Shown here one piece after another: positions 1 to 8,228 of a stretch of 39,058 nucleotides of DNA. The translations under genes and the position numbers were made by a program. This DNA is from an uncultured Rhodospirillales bacterium (GTDB lineage: Bacteria > Pseudomonadota > Alphaproteobacteria > Acetobacterales > Acetobacteraceae): assembly GCA_903844135.1 (NCBI GenBank), contig CAIMSN010000048.1, positions 1-39,058 of the forward strand, given 5' to 3'. A model generated the notes under the pieces. It did not search any database. It saw only the letters and a list, made by a program, of their open reading frames with translations, and had not been told where the DNA came from. Every line of letters begins with the position of its first letter. The stretch's first letter is position 1.

Positions 1-2
1 TC

Positions 3-1295
3 ATCAGTCTCGAGGAAGGCGTGATCCGGTCGGCAAGCTTCGACACCTCGCAGGGTTTCGGCCTGCGCGCGGTGCTGGGCGACGAGGCCGGCTACGCGCA
101 TTCCGACGAGATCAGCGAGAGCGCGCTCCTGCGCGCCGCCGCCACGGTCGGCCAGGTGCGGGCGGGACGCAGCGGCACCGCGGCGGAACGGCCGCGCGCT
201 ACCAACGCCCGTCTGTACGGCGACGCCAACCCGCTGCGCGAGGCGGAGTTCGCGATGCGGGCCGCCCTGCTGTCGGAGATCGACGCCTATGCGCGCGGCC
301 GCGACGGCCGCGTGGTGCAGGTGATGGCCTCGCTCGCCGCCGAATGGCAGGCGGTGCAGATCCTGCGCACCGGCGGCGAGCGGGTCGCCGACATCAGGCC
401 GCTGGTACGCCTGAACGTCTCGGTGGTGGTCGAGAAGGACGGGCGGCGCGAGAGCGGCAGCTACGGCACCGGCGGGCGGTTCGAGTTCTCCCGGGTGCTG
501 GGCGAGGCGAGCTGGAAGCATGCCGCCGACGAGGCGCTGCGCCAGGCGCTGGTCAATCTCGACAGCGTGCCGGCGCCGGCCGGCGAGATGGAGGTGGTGC
601 TCGGCAATGGCTGGCCCGGCATCCTGCTGCACGAAGCGGTCGGACATGGCCTCGAGGGCGATTTCAACCGCAAGGGCACCTCCGCGTTCGCCGGACTGGT
701 CGGCAAGCGGGTGGCGTCGAAGGGCGTCACGATCGTCGATGACGGCACCCTGCCCGACCGACGCGGCAGCCTGACCATCGACGACGAGGGCACCCCGGCC
801 TCGCGCACGGTGATGATCGAGGACGGGATCCTGACCGGCTTCATCCAGGACCGGATGAATGCGCGGCTGATGCGGGTCGCGCCGACCGGCAACGGACGCC
901 GGCAATCCTACGCGCACATGCCGATGCCGCGCATGACCAACACCATCATGCTCAACGGCGCGCATACGCCGGAAGAGATGATCCGCTCGGTCAAAAAGGG
1001 TCTGTATGCGGTCAATTTCGGCGGCGGGTCGGTGGACATCACCTCCGGCAAGTTCGTGTTCGCCGCCAGCGAGGCCTACCTGATCGAGGATGGCCGCATC
1101 ACCGCCCCGGTGCGCGGCGCGACGCTGATCGGCAACGGCCCGGACGCCATGACCAAGGTCAGCATGATCGGCAACGACCTGGCGCTCGATCCCGGCATCG
1201 GCACCTGCGGCAAGAACGGCCAGGGCGTGCCGGTCGGCGTCGGCCAGCCGACGCTAAAAATGACCGGGCTGACGGTCGGAGGGACCGGAGGCTGA
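3..1295 (+). CDS. tldD: TldD metalloprotease, 5' end cut by window edge
   Basis: TldD is the catalytic half of the TldD/TldE (PmbA) zinc protease that trims leader-containing peptides and degrades unfolded peptides in the cytoplasm. The reading frame is open to the left edge; residues encoded from base 3 (ISLEEGVIRSASFD) already align with the TldD interior, so the GTG at 21 is not the real start and only some tens of N-terminal residues are missing. The zinc motif HEAVGHG begins at base 630, followed by GDFNRKGTSAFAG, and the C-terminal signature VGVGQPTLKMTGLTVGGTGG is complete. The partner tldE/pmbA is not in the window. Two MFS genes follow on the same strand, the first 14 bases after the stop, so co-transcription is plausible. 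The family assignment is very secure. Confidence 0.96.
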   Translation: MSLEEGVIRSASFDTSQGFGLRAVLGDEAGYAHSDEISESALLRAAATVGQVRAGRSGTAAERPRATNARLYGDANPLREAEFAMRAALLSEIDAYARGRDGRVVQVMASLAAEWQAVQILRTGGERVADIRPLVRLNVSVVVEKDGRRESGSYGTGGRFEFSRVLGEASWKHAADEALRQALVNLDSVPAPAGEMEVVLGNGWPGILLHEAVGHGLEGDFNRKGTSAFAGLVGKRVASKGVTIVDDGTLPDRRGSLTIDDEGTPASRTVMIEDGILTGFIQDRMNARLMRVAPTGNGRRQSYAHMPMPRMTNTIMLNGAHTPEEMIRSVKKGLYAVNFGGGSVDITSGKFVFAASEAYLIEDGRITAPVRGATLIGNGPDAMTKVSMIGNDLALDPGIGTCGKNGQGVPVGVGQPTLKMTGLTVGGTGG

Positions 1296-1309
1296 GAGAC
1301 TCGCCGACC

Positions 1310-2560
1310 TTGGGCGACACCGCACCGACCCGGGCCGACCGTACCGCTGCGCTGCTCGCCAGCGGGCGTATGCCGGTCTGGCTGATCGTTTTGCTGGGCT
1401 CGCTGAGCGCGGTCGGACCGCTCTCGACCGACATGTATCTGCCGGCGTTCCCGGCACTCGAGGCGTCGCTCGGCTCCGGCGCCGGGTCGGCGCAGGTGAC
1501 GCTGGCGGCCTGGTTCGTCGGGTTGGCGGTCGGGCAGTTCACCCAGGGCCCGGCCTCGGATCGCTGGGGACGGCGTGCGCCGCTGCTGTTCGGGATGACG
1601 ATCTACACCATCGGTTCGATCGGCTGCACGTTCAGCCAGGACATCTGGAGCTTCTGCGCATGCCGGTTCCTGGCCGCGCTCGGCGGCTCCGCCGGCATGG
1701 TGATCCCGCGGGCGATCGTGCGCGACGTCGCCACCGGCGTGCAGGGGTCGCGCCTGATGTCGCAGCTCACGCTGGTGCTGGGCGTGGTGCCGGTGCTGGC
1801 GCCGCTGCTCGGCTCGCTGGTGCTGGGATTCGCCAACTGGCGCTGGATCTTCGCCATCGCCACGCTGTACGGGGTGGTGTCGCTGGTCGCGGTGCAGACG
1901 GTGCTGCCGGACACGCTGCCGCCGCCGCTCCGGCTCAGGCTGCGCCCGGTCGAAGTGCTGACCCGCGCCGCCACGATCGCCCGCGAGCGGGTGTTCCTGA
2001 CCAACACCTGCATCTGCGGCTTCGCCAACTTCGTCGTGTTCGCCTATCTCGCCGGCACGCCGATCGTGTTCGAGAAGATCCTGCATTTCTCGCCGACCGG
2101 CTTCGGCCTGATGTTCGGCATCAACGCCGCCTGCTACATCGCCGGGACCCAGGTCAATGCGCGCCTGGTGGGTCGGGTCGGGCTGAGCCGTATGCTCGCC
2201 TACGGAATCGCGGCACTCACCATCAGCGGCGTGGCGCTCAACCTGGTGGCGTTGAGCGGTCTGGCCGGTCCGCAGACCAGCGTGCTGGTCACCGCGCTGC
2301 CGATCCTTGGCGTGATGGCGTCGCTGGGCTTCCTCAACCCCAACGCGACGGTGCTGGCGCTGACCGCGCATGCACGCCACGCCGGCAGCGCCTCGGCCCT
2401 GCTCGGCACGCTGCAATTTTCGTTCGGCGCCGTCAGCGGCGTGCTGATGGGGGTTTTCTCCGCGGTCAGCATGGTGCCGATGGCGCTGGTGATGCTGGCC
2501 GGCGTGATCGGCGCCAACCTCTCGTACCGTCTGTATCTGCGGCATGTCCGGGCAGGCTGA
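1310..2560 (+). CDS. MFS multidrug exporter, Bcr/CflA type
   Basis: An inner-membrane proton-driven drug exporter of about 12 helices. The sequence shows the Bcr/CflA hallmark STDMYLPAFPAL in the first helix region, the loop 2-3 motif GPASDRWGRRAPL (MFS motif A form), and PRAIVRDVATG after helix 4. Its length of 416 residues fits the family. The longest start is TTG at 1310; ATG at 1370 (residue 21, just before PVWLIVLLG) is an attractive alternative because it directly precedes the first membrane segment and the first 20 residues look non-conserved. A GGAGG at 1287-1291 is too far from either for a clear choice. The 3' end overlaps the next MFS gene by 17 bases, indicating one transcript. 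Substrate unknown; bicyclomycin, sulfonamide or chloramphenicol-like compounds are family examples only. Confidence 0.9.
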   Translation: MGDTAPTRADRTAALLASGRMPVWLIVLLGSLSAVGPLSTDMYLPAFPALEASLGSGAGSAQVTLAAWFVGLAVGQFTQGPASDRWGRRAPLLFGMTIYTIGSIGCTFSQDIWSFCACRFLAALGGSAGMVIPRAIVRDVATGVQGSRLMSQLTLVLGVVPVLAPLLGSLVLGFANWRWIFAIATLYGVVSLVAVQTVLPDTLPPPLRLRLRPVEVLTRAATIARERVFLTNTCICGFANFVVFAYLAGTPIVFEKILHFSPTGFGLMFGINAACYIAGTQVNARLVGRVGLSRMLAYGIAALTISGVALNLVALSGLAGPQTSVLVTALPILGVMASLGFLNPNATVLALTAHARHAGSASALLGTLQFSFGAVSGVLMGVFSAVSMVPMALVMLAGVIGANLSYRLYLRHVRAG

Positions 2561-3782
2561 CGCGGTCCTGCTCCGGCATCGCAACCTGATCGGGTTCCTC
2601 GCCAGCCGCTCCTTCTCGTCGCTGGCGTTCCAGATCCAGGCGGTGGCGATCGGCTGGCAGGCCTATGCCATCACCCGGCAGCCGCTCACCCTCGGTCTGA
2701 TCGGCCTGTCGCAGTTCCTGCCGATGCTGCTGCTGGTATTCGTCTCAGGACAGGTCGCCGACCGGTTCGATCGCCGGCGGGTGGCGATGCTCTGCCAGGC
2801 GGTCGAGGCCGGCTGCGCGCTGGCGCTGGCCTGGGGTAGCTGGCGCCATGCGCTGACCCCCGGGACCCTCTACGCGGTCGTCGCGGTGTTCGGCGCGGCC
2901 AAGGCGTTCGAGGGACCGTCGCTGCAGGCGCTGCTGCCGAGTCTGGTGCCGTCGTCGCTGTTCAGCCGGGCGGCGGCGCTTAGCGCATCGCTGCTGCAGA
3001 CCGCGACCATCGCCGGACCGTCGATCGGCGGGCTGCTGGTGCTGGCCGGCGCGCCGTTCGCCTACCTGACCTGCGTGGCGCTGTTCCTCTCCGCCCTGCT
3101 GACGATGAGCCTGGTGCGGCTGGAACGGCCGCCGACGCCGCGCGGGCCGGTCTCTCTGGCCAGCGTGTTCGGCGGGCTGGACTTCATCCGGCGTCGCCCG
3201 ACCATCCTCGGCGCCATCTCGCTCGACCTGTTCGCGGTGCTGCTGGGCGGCGCCACCGCGCTGCTGCCGGTCTATGCGCTGGATATCCTGCATGGCAGCC
3301 CGCTGGCGCTCGGCCTGCTGCGCGCGTCGCCGGCGATCGGCGCGCTGTCGATGTCGCTGCTGCTGGCGCGCCGGCCGATCACCGGCCAGGCCGGACCGCT
3401 GATGTTCGCCGCGGTGGCGATTTTCGGCCTGGCGACGATCGTGTTCGGCGTCTCGCGGTCGCTGCCGGTGTCGATCGTGGCGCTGGCGGTGCTCGGCGCC
3501 GCCGACGTGATCAGCGTGGTGGTGCGCTCCACCCTGGTGCAGCTCGGCACGCCGGACGAGATGCGCGGCCGTGTCTCGGCGGTGAATACGCTGTTCATCG
3601 TCACCTCGAACCAGCTCGGCGAGTTCGAGAGCGGCGGTCTGGCCTGGCTGCTCGGCAGCGCGCCCGCCGCGGTGGTGGCGGGCGGCGTGGGCACGCTTCT
3701 GGTCGCCGGCCTGTGGATACGCCTGTTCCCCGGGCTCGCCCGGCTGGATCGGCTCGAACAGGGTGAGACCACCCGGCACTGA
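2544..3782 (+). CDS. MFS transporter, EntS-like (MFS_3) family
   Basis: A second major facilitator protein of 412 residues with about 12 hydrophobic segments. N-terminal RHRNLIGFLASRSFSSLAFQ and GWQAYAITRQPLTLGLIGLSQFLP are typical of the EntS/MFS_3 group of exporters, with the conserved loop GQVADRFDRRRVAM after helix 2 and RGRVSAVNTLFI near helix 10. The ATG at 2544 lies inside the end of the upstream MFS gene, so the two are probably translationally coupled. Known EntS members export siderophores such as enterobactin, but no siderophore genes are visible here and many homologues have no assigned substrate. It is followed by a 143-base gap before a DUF1217 gene on the same strand. Confidence 0.88.
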   Translation: MSGQADAVLLRHRNLIGFLASRSFSSLAFQIQAVAIGWQAYAITRQPLTLGLIGLSQFLPMLLLVFVSGQVADRFDRRRVAMLCQAVEAGCALALAWGSWRHALTPGTLYAVVAVFGAAKAFEGPSLQALLPSLVPSSLFSRAAALSASLLQTATIAGPSIGGLLVLAGAPFAYLTCVALFLSALLTMSLVRLERPPTPRGPVSLASVFGGLDFIRRRPTILGAISLDLFAVLLGGATALLPVYALDILHGSPLALGLLRASPAIGALSMSLLLARRPITGQAGPLMFAAVAIFGLATIVFGVSRSLPVSIVALAVLGAADVISVVVRSTLVQLGTPDEMRGRVSAVNTLFIVTSNQLGEFESGGLAWLLGSAPAAVVAGGVGTLLVAGLWIRLFPGLARLDRLEQGETTRH

Positions 3783-3792
3783 ATGCCGGGTC

Positions 3793-3829
3793 GGCACATC
3801 TTGCCGCGTTCAGGTGGGCAGATTCTGCC
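3793..3829. promoter_or_regulatory. paired 13-base dyads upstream of the DUF1217 gene
   Basis: Two similar short imperfect palindromes, GGCACATCTTGCC (3793-3805) and GGCAGATTCTGCC (3817-3829), have centres 24 bases apart, just over two helical turns. They lie about 100 bases before the start of the DUF1217 gene. They could be a tandem operator, or RNA hairpins after the upstream MFS gene. A perfect 7-bp stem-loop (CCGGACC-GAC-GGTCCGG, 3851-3867) follows. No binding protein can be named. Confidence 0.25.
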
Positions 3830-3925
3830 GGGTCCCGGGCGCCCGCCGCGCCGGACCGACGGTCCGGGCTGGCCTGCGCCTTGCAGAAGCGTCGCCGGAT
3901 GCCGTGTCAGCATGAGGGCGTTGCG

Positions 3926-5755
3926 ATGTCGGGCGTATCGAGCGCAATGGCGATTTCGGTCTATCTCTCGACCGCCAAGGACGAGCAGACCGAGGTCGCC
4001 CGGATGGTCAAGAGCGACAAGCCGCTGGCGGCGACCGTCTCCGCTTTCGAGACCGCGGCGCCGACCCTGGGCAGCTCCAGCGCGATCCTGGCGAACTACA
4101 AGGCGCTGCAGGTTCTGACCGGCGCCTACAACATGACCGGGCAGCTCGGCAGCACCGCGATCCTGAAAGACCTGCTCACGGAATCGCCCGACGCCAAGAA
4201 CTCCCTGGTGCAGCAGACGGCGAACACCGACTATCTGCATTTCGCCCGCGCGACCTCTGGCCGCGCCACCGAGACCGTGCAGTTCGGCGCCGCCGACAGG
4301 CTGTCCCTGTCGACCGGCGGCGCCTCGGCCACCTCCCTGACGATGCAGAACACCGCCTGGAACGGCACTGCGCAGACCAAGGCGAGTCCAGGGGTCTCGT
4401 GGTCGTTCGTGCTGGATGACGGCAGCGCCTCGGCCTCGATCGCCGCCTCGCTGACCGCCGCCTGGACCGCGTCCGGCGGCACGGGCAGCTACGCTGTCGA
4501 CGCCGCCGGCACCATCAGCGGGCCGGCCGGCGCACCCGGGATCGGCACCCGGACCGACTCCGCCGGCAACACGGTCTACAGCCTGCCGATCGCCACCGCG
4601 AGCGACGGCACGGTGATCAAGAGCGCCGACATCGTCGCCGTGAAGGTCGCGGCCGGAACCGGCGCCGGCGCGGCCAACGCGCAGCTCGGCGCGCTGCAGG
4701 GCGCCATCGCCGCCGCCGGCTTCGATGCCACGCTGTCCGCATCGGGAACCTTGTCGATCCTCGACCCGGCGACCGCCGGCGTCTCCACCCTGGCGCGCGG
4801 CTTCGGCGTGGCGATCGCGACCGCGACGAATACGACGGTCGATCCTGGCGGCCGGCTGGTTCTGGGCGATGCCGGCAAGACGCTCACCGCCGGGCAGGTG
4901 CTGACTGACGGCAGCGTCGCGCTCGGCACCGTGAAATCGGTGGACATGTTCGGCACCGTGACCCTCGCCGCGCCGCTGCAGGCGAGCATCGCGCCCGGCG
5001 ACACGATCTCGGTCGCGACCGGGCTGGGCCTGGCCAATGTCGGCACGCCGGCGACGGCGGCGGCTGGGAGCGATACGGGCAGCAAGACGATCGCCCTCGG
5101 CAAGGCCGGCATCGGCCTGCAGCCGGGCCAGATCATCACCAGCGGCGGCGTGACGATCGGCACGGTCGGCGCGGCGAGTGCGTTGGGCACCGTCACGCTT
5201 CTCGCCGGTCTGACCAGTCCGGTGTCGCAGGGAGAAAGCCTGATGATCCTCCCGGCCATCTCCGGCGGCGTGACGCCGGCGCTGTCCGACGCCAAGAACG
5301 TCGCCGGCATCGTGTCCAGCTACGAGACCAACGCCTACGAAACGCAGATGGGCCAGCAATATGCCGGCATGGACGATGCGCTGTACTACGCGCGCACCAT
5401 GGGCGGCATCACCAGCATCAGCGCCCTGATGTCGAACCAGAAGCTCCTGTCGGTGGTCACCACCAGCCTCGGCATGGGCAGCTATTTCGGTGCGCTGGAT
5501 TACGACCAGCAGGTCCGGATCCTGACCGCGAAGGTCAATCTCAAGACGATGACCAGCCCGGCCGGCATCAAGCAGACCGCGATCCAGTATCTGATCGCCA
5601 AGGCCGGCACCCAGAGCACCGCGCCGACCGGCCTCGCCGCGATGCTGGCCGGCCAGTCCCCCTCCCAGACCGACCTGTTCGGGCTGGTCAACGGCGTCTC
5701 CCAGAGCAGCAGCGGCAACAGTCCGGGCGACCCGATCCTGTCCCTCTTCACCTGA
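3926..5755 (+). CDS. DUF1217 protein with large internal beta-rich insertion
   Basis: A 609-residue protein. The N-terminal part (about residues 1-115; ISVYLSTAKDEQTEVARMV, ANYKALQVLTGAYNM) and the C-terminal part (about 455-570; VSSYETNAYETQMGQQ, ALYYARTM, LLSVVTTSLGMGSYFGALDYD) look like the two halves of a DUF1217 domain, a family often found with flagellar genes in alphaproteobacteria. Between them is a Gly/Ala/Thr-rich insertion of about 330 residues, containing two related segments of about 54 residues (310-363 and 388-441) with GQ(V/I)(L/I)T...GTV...GTVTL. ATG at 3926 is chosen because GAGGG (3914-3918) sits 7 bases upstream; the frame extends back to a TTG at 3881. No flagellar gene is nearby. 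No signal peptide is evident. A secreted, filament-associated or surface role is inference. Confidence 0.72.
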   Translation: MSGVSSAMAISVYLSTAKDEQTEVARMVKSDKPLAATVSAFETAAPTLGSSSAILANYKALQVLTGAYNMTGQLGSTAILKDLLTESPDAKNSLVQQTANTDYLHFARATSGRATETVQFGAADRLSLSTGGASATSLTMQNTAWNGTAQTKASPGVSWSFVLDDGSASASIAASLTAAWTASGGTGSYAVDAAGTISGPAGAPGIGTRTDSAGNTVYSLPIATASDGTVIKSADIVAVKVAAGTGAGAANAQLGALQGAIAAAGFDATLSASGTLSILDPATAGVSTLARGFGVAIATATNTTVDPGGRLVLGDAGKTLTAGQVLTDGSVALGTVKSVDMFGTVTLAAPLQASIAPGDTISVATGLGLANVGTPATAAAGSDTGSKTIALGKAGIGLQPGQIITSGGVTIGTVGAASALGTVTLLAGLTSPVSQGESLMILPAISGGVTPALSDAKNVAGIVSSYETNAYETQMGQQYAGMDDALYYARTMGGITSISALMSNQKLLSVVTTSLGMGSYFGALDYDQQVRILTAKVNLKTMTSPAGIKQTAIQYLIAKAGTQSTAPTGLAAMLAGQSPSQTDLFGLVNGVSQSSSGNSPGDPILSLFT

Positions 5756-5774
5756 CACGCTGACCTGGGAGACG

Positions 5775-5911
5775 GAAAGACCGTTTGGAAACGTGTCCTG
5801 GCGAGTCAGAGGCGGCGCAAACGCGACGCCGGCCCCGGGTGAAACGCGAGCACCGGAGCACAGCGGATCGCCCGCGGATGACCGCCAGGTCGCGATTACG
5901 AATGGTCTTTC
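5775..5911. repeat. palindromic intergenic element, copy 1 (137 bp)
   Basis: The element is bounded by long imperfect inverted ends. The left arm starts GAAAGACCGTTTGGAAACG and runs to base 5807 through CCTGGCGAGTC. The reverse complement of the right arm starts GAAAGACCATTCGTAATCG and reaches CCTGGCGGTC. By hand alignment 26 of 32 positions match, with one gap. The middle is GC-rich. A nearly identical longer copy follows after 26 bases, separated by a small hairpin (CTCTC-GCGT-GAGAG, about 5922-5935). No transposase is encoded. It lies between convergent genes and could form a strong RNA hairpin ending transcripts from both sides. Confidence 0.75.
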
Positions 5912-5937
5912 GCCGTGAACCCTCTCGCGTGAGAGAC

Positions 5938-6106
5938 GAAAAGACCGTTCGGAAACGTGTCCTGGCGAGTCAGAGGCGTCGCCCAGCGACGCCGGCCGCG
6001 GGTGAGACGCGAGCACCGGAGCGGAGCGGCCTGGATGGCCGTGAGCACCGGAGCACAGCGGATCGCCCGTGGATGACCGCCAGGGCGCGTTTACGAATGG
6101 TCTTTC
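5938..6106. repeat. palindromic intergenic element, copy 2 (169 bp), overlapping the radA 3' end
   Basis: This is a second copy of the element at 5775-5911, with the same arms (left GAAAAGACCGTTCGGAAACG, right TTTACGAATGGTCTTTC). Its arms match better than those of copy 1: 28 of 32 aligned positions plus one gap and an extra A. It is longer because of a 32-base insertion that duplicates GAGCACCGGAGC around GGCCTGGATGGCC. Its right arm is also coding sequence: read on the minus strand it gives the last residues K-D-H-S and the TAA stop of radA (6091-6106). Confidence 0.75.
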
Positions 6107-7482
6107 GCGGTGAGGTCGGCGAGGTGGCCGATCTCCTCAAGCCTTATGCCGTCTGGCGCCACCAGGCGATTGCGGCCGCGCGCCACCCGCCTGGGCAGGA
6201 AGACGTGCTCGAAACCGAGCTTGTGCGCCTCCTTCAGCCTGGCCTCGGCCTGCGCCACCTGGCGTACCTCGCCGGAGAGCCCGACTTCGCCGAAATAGAC
6301 CGACCCGGCGCTGGTCGGCTGTCCGCTGGCGGCGGAGGCGAGCGCCGCGGCCACCGCGAGATCCGCCGCCGGCTCCTGGATCCGCAATCCGCCGGCGACA
6401 TTGAGATAGACGTCCATCCCGGACAGCTTGAGTCCGCATCGCGTCTCCAGCACCGCCAGCAGCATGTTCAGGCGGCCGGCATCCCAGCCCACCACCGCGC
6501 GCCGCGGCGAGGAGCCGGCGTTCGGCGACAGCAGCACCTGGATCTCCAGCAGGACCGGCCTGGTGCCTTCCAGGCCGGCGAACACCGCGCTGCCGGCGAT
6601 GTTGCCGCGCCGCTCGGCCAGGAACAGCGCCGACGGGTTCGGCACCTCGGCCAGGCCGCGATCTGTCATCTCGAACACGCCGATCTCGTCGGTAGCGCCG
6701 AACCGGTTCTTGGCGGCACGCAGGATGCGGAACTGGTGGCCGCGATCGCCTTCGAAATACATCACCGCATCGACCATGTGCTCGAGCACGCGCGGCCCGG
6801 CCAGCGCGCCCTCCTTGGTGACGTGCCCGACCAGGATCAGGCCGAAGCCGCGCGCCTTGGCCAGCCGGATCAGCTCGAACCCCGAGGAGCGCACCTGGCT
6901 GACCGACCCGGGCGCGCTCTCGATCGTCTCCAGCCACATGGTCTGGATCGAATCGATCACCACCAGGGCGATGTCGCGCTCGGTCTCGAGCGTCCGGGCG
7001 ATGTCGACCACGCTGATCGCCGCGGCCAGTTCCAGGCCGGGCGCGGACAGGCCGAGACGCCGGCCGCGCATCCGGAGCTGATCCACCGCCTCCTCGCCGG
7101 AGATGTAGAGAACGCGCCGTCCGGCCGACGCCATCGCCGCCGCGGCCTGCAGCATCAGGGTCGATTTGCCGATTCCGGGGTCGCCGCCGACCAGCACCAC
7201 CGAGGCCGGCACCAGCCCGCCGCCCAGCACACGGTCGAGCTCGGCGATGCCGGTGCCGATGCGCGGCGGCGGCTCGGCGTCGCCTTCCAGCCCGACGAAG
7301 CCGATCCTGCCGCCGGTGCGGGCGGCGCCGCCGGCGATCGGGCGCGACGAGGCGGCGCGCACCTCGCCGGATTCCTCCACCAGCGTGTTCCATTCGCCGC
7401 ACGCCTCGCAGCGGCCGGTCCATTTCGGCCAGACCGCGGCGCAGGCCTGGCAGACGAACCGGACCTGCGGCCGCTTGCTCAT
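6091..7482 (-). CDS. radA: DNA repair protein RadA (Sms)
   Basis: RadA is a RecA-like, DnaB-type branch-migration helicase that processes recombination intermediates. The 463-residue protein has the complete layout: N-terminal zinc finger C11-x2-C14...C25-x2-C28, Walker A GGDPGIGKST (99-108), the RadA-specific KNRFG motif (258-262), and a C-terminal Lon-like domain (DLAVAAALASAASGQP, VYFGEVGLSGEVRQV). The ATG at 7482 directly precedes the zinc finger. The stop codon and last four residues lie within the right arm of a palindromic repeat (5938-6106), so the C-terminal tail may have been set by that element. The gene is convergent with the DUF1217 gene. The 159 bases upstream (7483-7641) hold no gene I can support; transcription could continue from the mlaE-mlaF group. 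Identity is very secure. Confidence 0.97.
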   Translation of the reverse strand: MSKRPQVRFVCQACAAVWPKWTGRCEACGEWNTLVEESGEVRAASSRPIAGGAARTGGRIGFVGLEGDAEPPPRIGTGIAELDRVLGGGLVPASVVLVGGDPGIGKSTLMLQAAAAMASAGRRVLYISGEEAVDQLRMRGRRLGLSAPGLELAAAISVVDIARTLETERDIALVVIDSIQTMWLETIESAPGSVSQVRSSGFELIRLAKARGFGLILVGHVTKEGALAGPRVLEHMVDAVMYFEGDRGHQFRILRAAKNRFGATDEIGVFEMTDRGLAEVPNPSALFLAERRGNIAGSAVFAGLEGTRPVLLEIQVLLSPNAGSSPRRAVVGWDAGRLNMLLAVLETRCGLKLSGMDVYLNVAGGLRIQEPAADLAVAAALASAASGQPTSAGSVYFGEVGLSGEVRQVAQAEARLKEAHKLGFEHVFLPRRVARGRNRLVAPDGIRLEEIGHLADLTAKDHS

Positions 7483-7641
7483 GAACGCCGCCCGATCACG
7501 ACCGGCCGAACACCCTCCGCACGCGCCTCGGGCGGTGGAGCGGCAATCCGGTCGTCATCGATCATGTCGCCTCCGGGACGCGCTCTGGACTCGACCTGGG
7601 ACGGTCGCATGCACCGGCCGGCGCGGCGAGGGATGTGCCGC

Positions 7642-8205
7642 TCACGGTCCGCGTGCCGAACCGCTGCCGGGCTTCGCTTCGGGCGCAGCGTCCGGCATCG
7701 GCGCCGCGAACAGGCTCGCCTGCATCAGCGCGCCGGCCGGCTGCAGCAGCACCAGCAGCACCAAGGCGGGCCGGCCCGGCGGAAGAAGCAGATAGCGCTG
7801 CTCGCGCCCGTCCGCGCTGGCGCCCATCAGCGTCATGTCGGTGCCCTGCCGCGCCATCGACTGCGACAGCGCCAGGGTCAGGGCCTTGGACGCGACCTGG
7901 ATGCCGCCGGCGCCGCACCAGCCATCGTCGAACGACAGCACCATCAGATGGCCGGGCGCATGCGCGATCCGGAACGCCATTCCCGGTCTCGGCAGCAGGC
8001 CGGCGGCCTGATCCGCGCGCATCGGGACAGCATCCGGGGCGACCAGGGCGGCACGCAGGCCGGTCGCGTCGCCGGGATGGAGGAAGCAGCTTCGCATGAA
8101 CAGCCCGGCCAGCGCCGCGGCCTCGGGACGGCCGGCGGGCTCGGGGGCCTGGGCGGCAAAGGCGGAACAGGCCATCGACCCGGCGACAACCGACCCCAGC
8201 ACCAT
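7642..8205 (-). CDS. small exported protein of unknown function downstream of mlaF
   Basis: A 187-residue protein I do not recognise. The N-terminus (VLGSVVAGSMACSAFAAQAPEP) looks like the hydrophobic core and AxA cleavage site of a Sec signal peptide, suggesting a periplasmic product. The mature part includes FMRSCFLHPGDATGLRAAL, LSFDDGWCGAGG and a hydrophobic stretch near the C-terminus (PALVLLVLLQPAGALM). Two cysteines in the mature part could form a disulfide. ATG at 8205 gives a signal peptide without an N-terminal positive charge, and the frame is open further upstream (ARSSIGAW), so a start overlapping the previous gene is possible. It lies 23 bases after the MlaF-type ATPase gene on the same strand, where an MCE-domain binding protein (MlaD) might be expected, but it shows no MCE signature. 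A role in lipid transport is only a context inference. Confidence 0.6.
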   Translation of the reverse strand: MVLGSVVAGSMACSAFAAQAPEPAGRPEAAALAGLFMRSCFLHPGDATGLRAALVAPDAVPMRADQAAGLLPRPGMAFRIAHAPGHLMVLSFDDGWCGAGGIQVASKALTLALSQSMARQGTDMTLMGASADGREQRYLLLPPGRPALVLLVLLQPAGALMQASLFAAPMPDAAPEAKPGSGSARGP

Positions 8206-8228
8206 CCAGGCCCCGATGCTGGAGCGCG

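Noticed and set aside
3793-3829. Sigma-54 promoter before the DUF1217 gene, tempting because of a possible flagellar link
   Set aside because: GG and GC are separated by 8 bases in both candidates, whereas the -24/-12 promoter needs 10.
3272-6016. Long minus-strand frame opposite the DUF1217 gene
   Set aside because: Antisense to the DUF1217 and MFS genes with shadow-type composition; the DUF1217 frame has a ribosome site and family resemblance.
5775-6106. Insertion sequence or integron-like element
   Set aside because: No transposase or integrase frame and no clear target-site duplication; only called a palindromic repeat.
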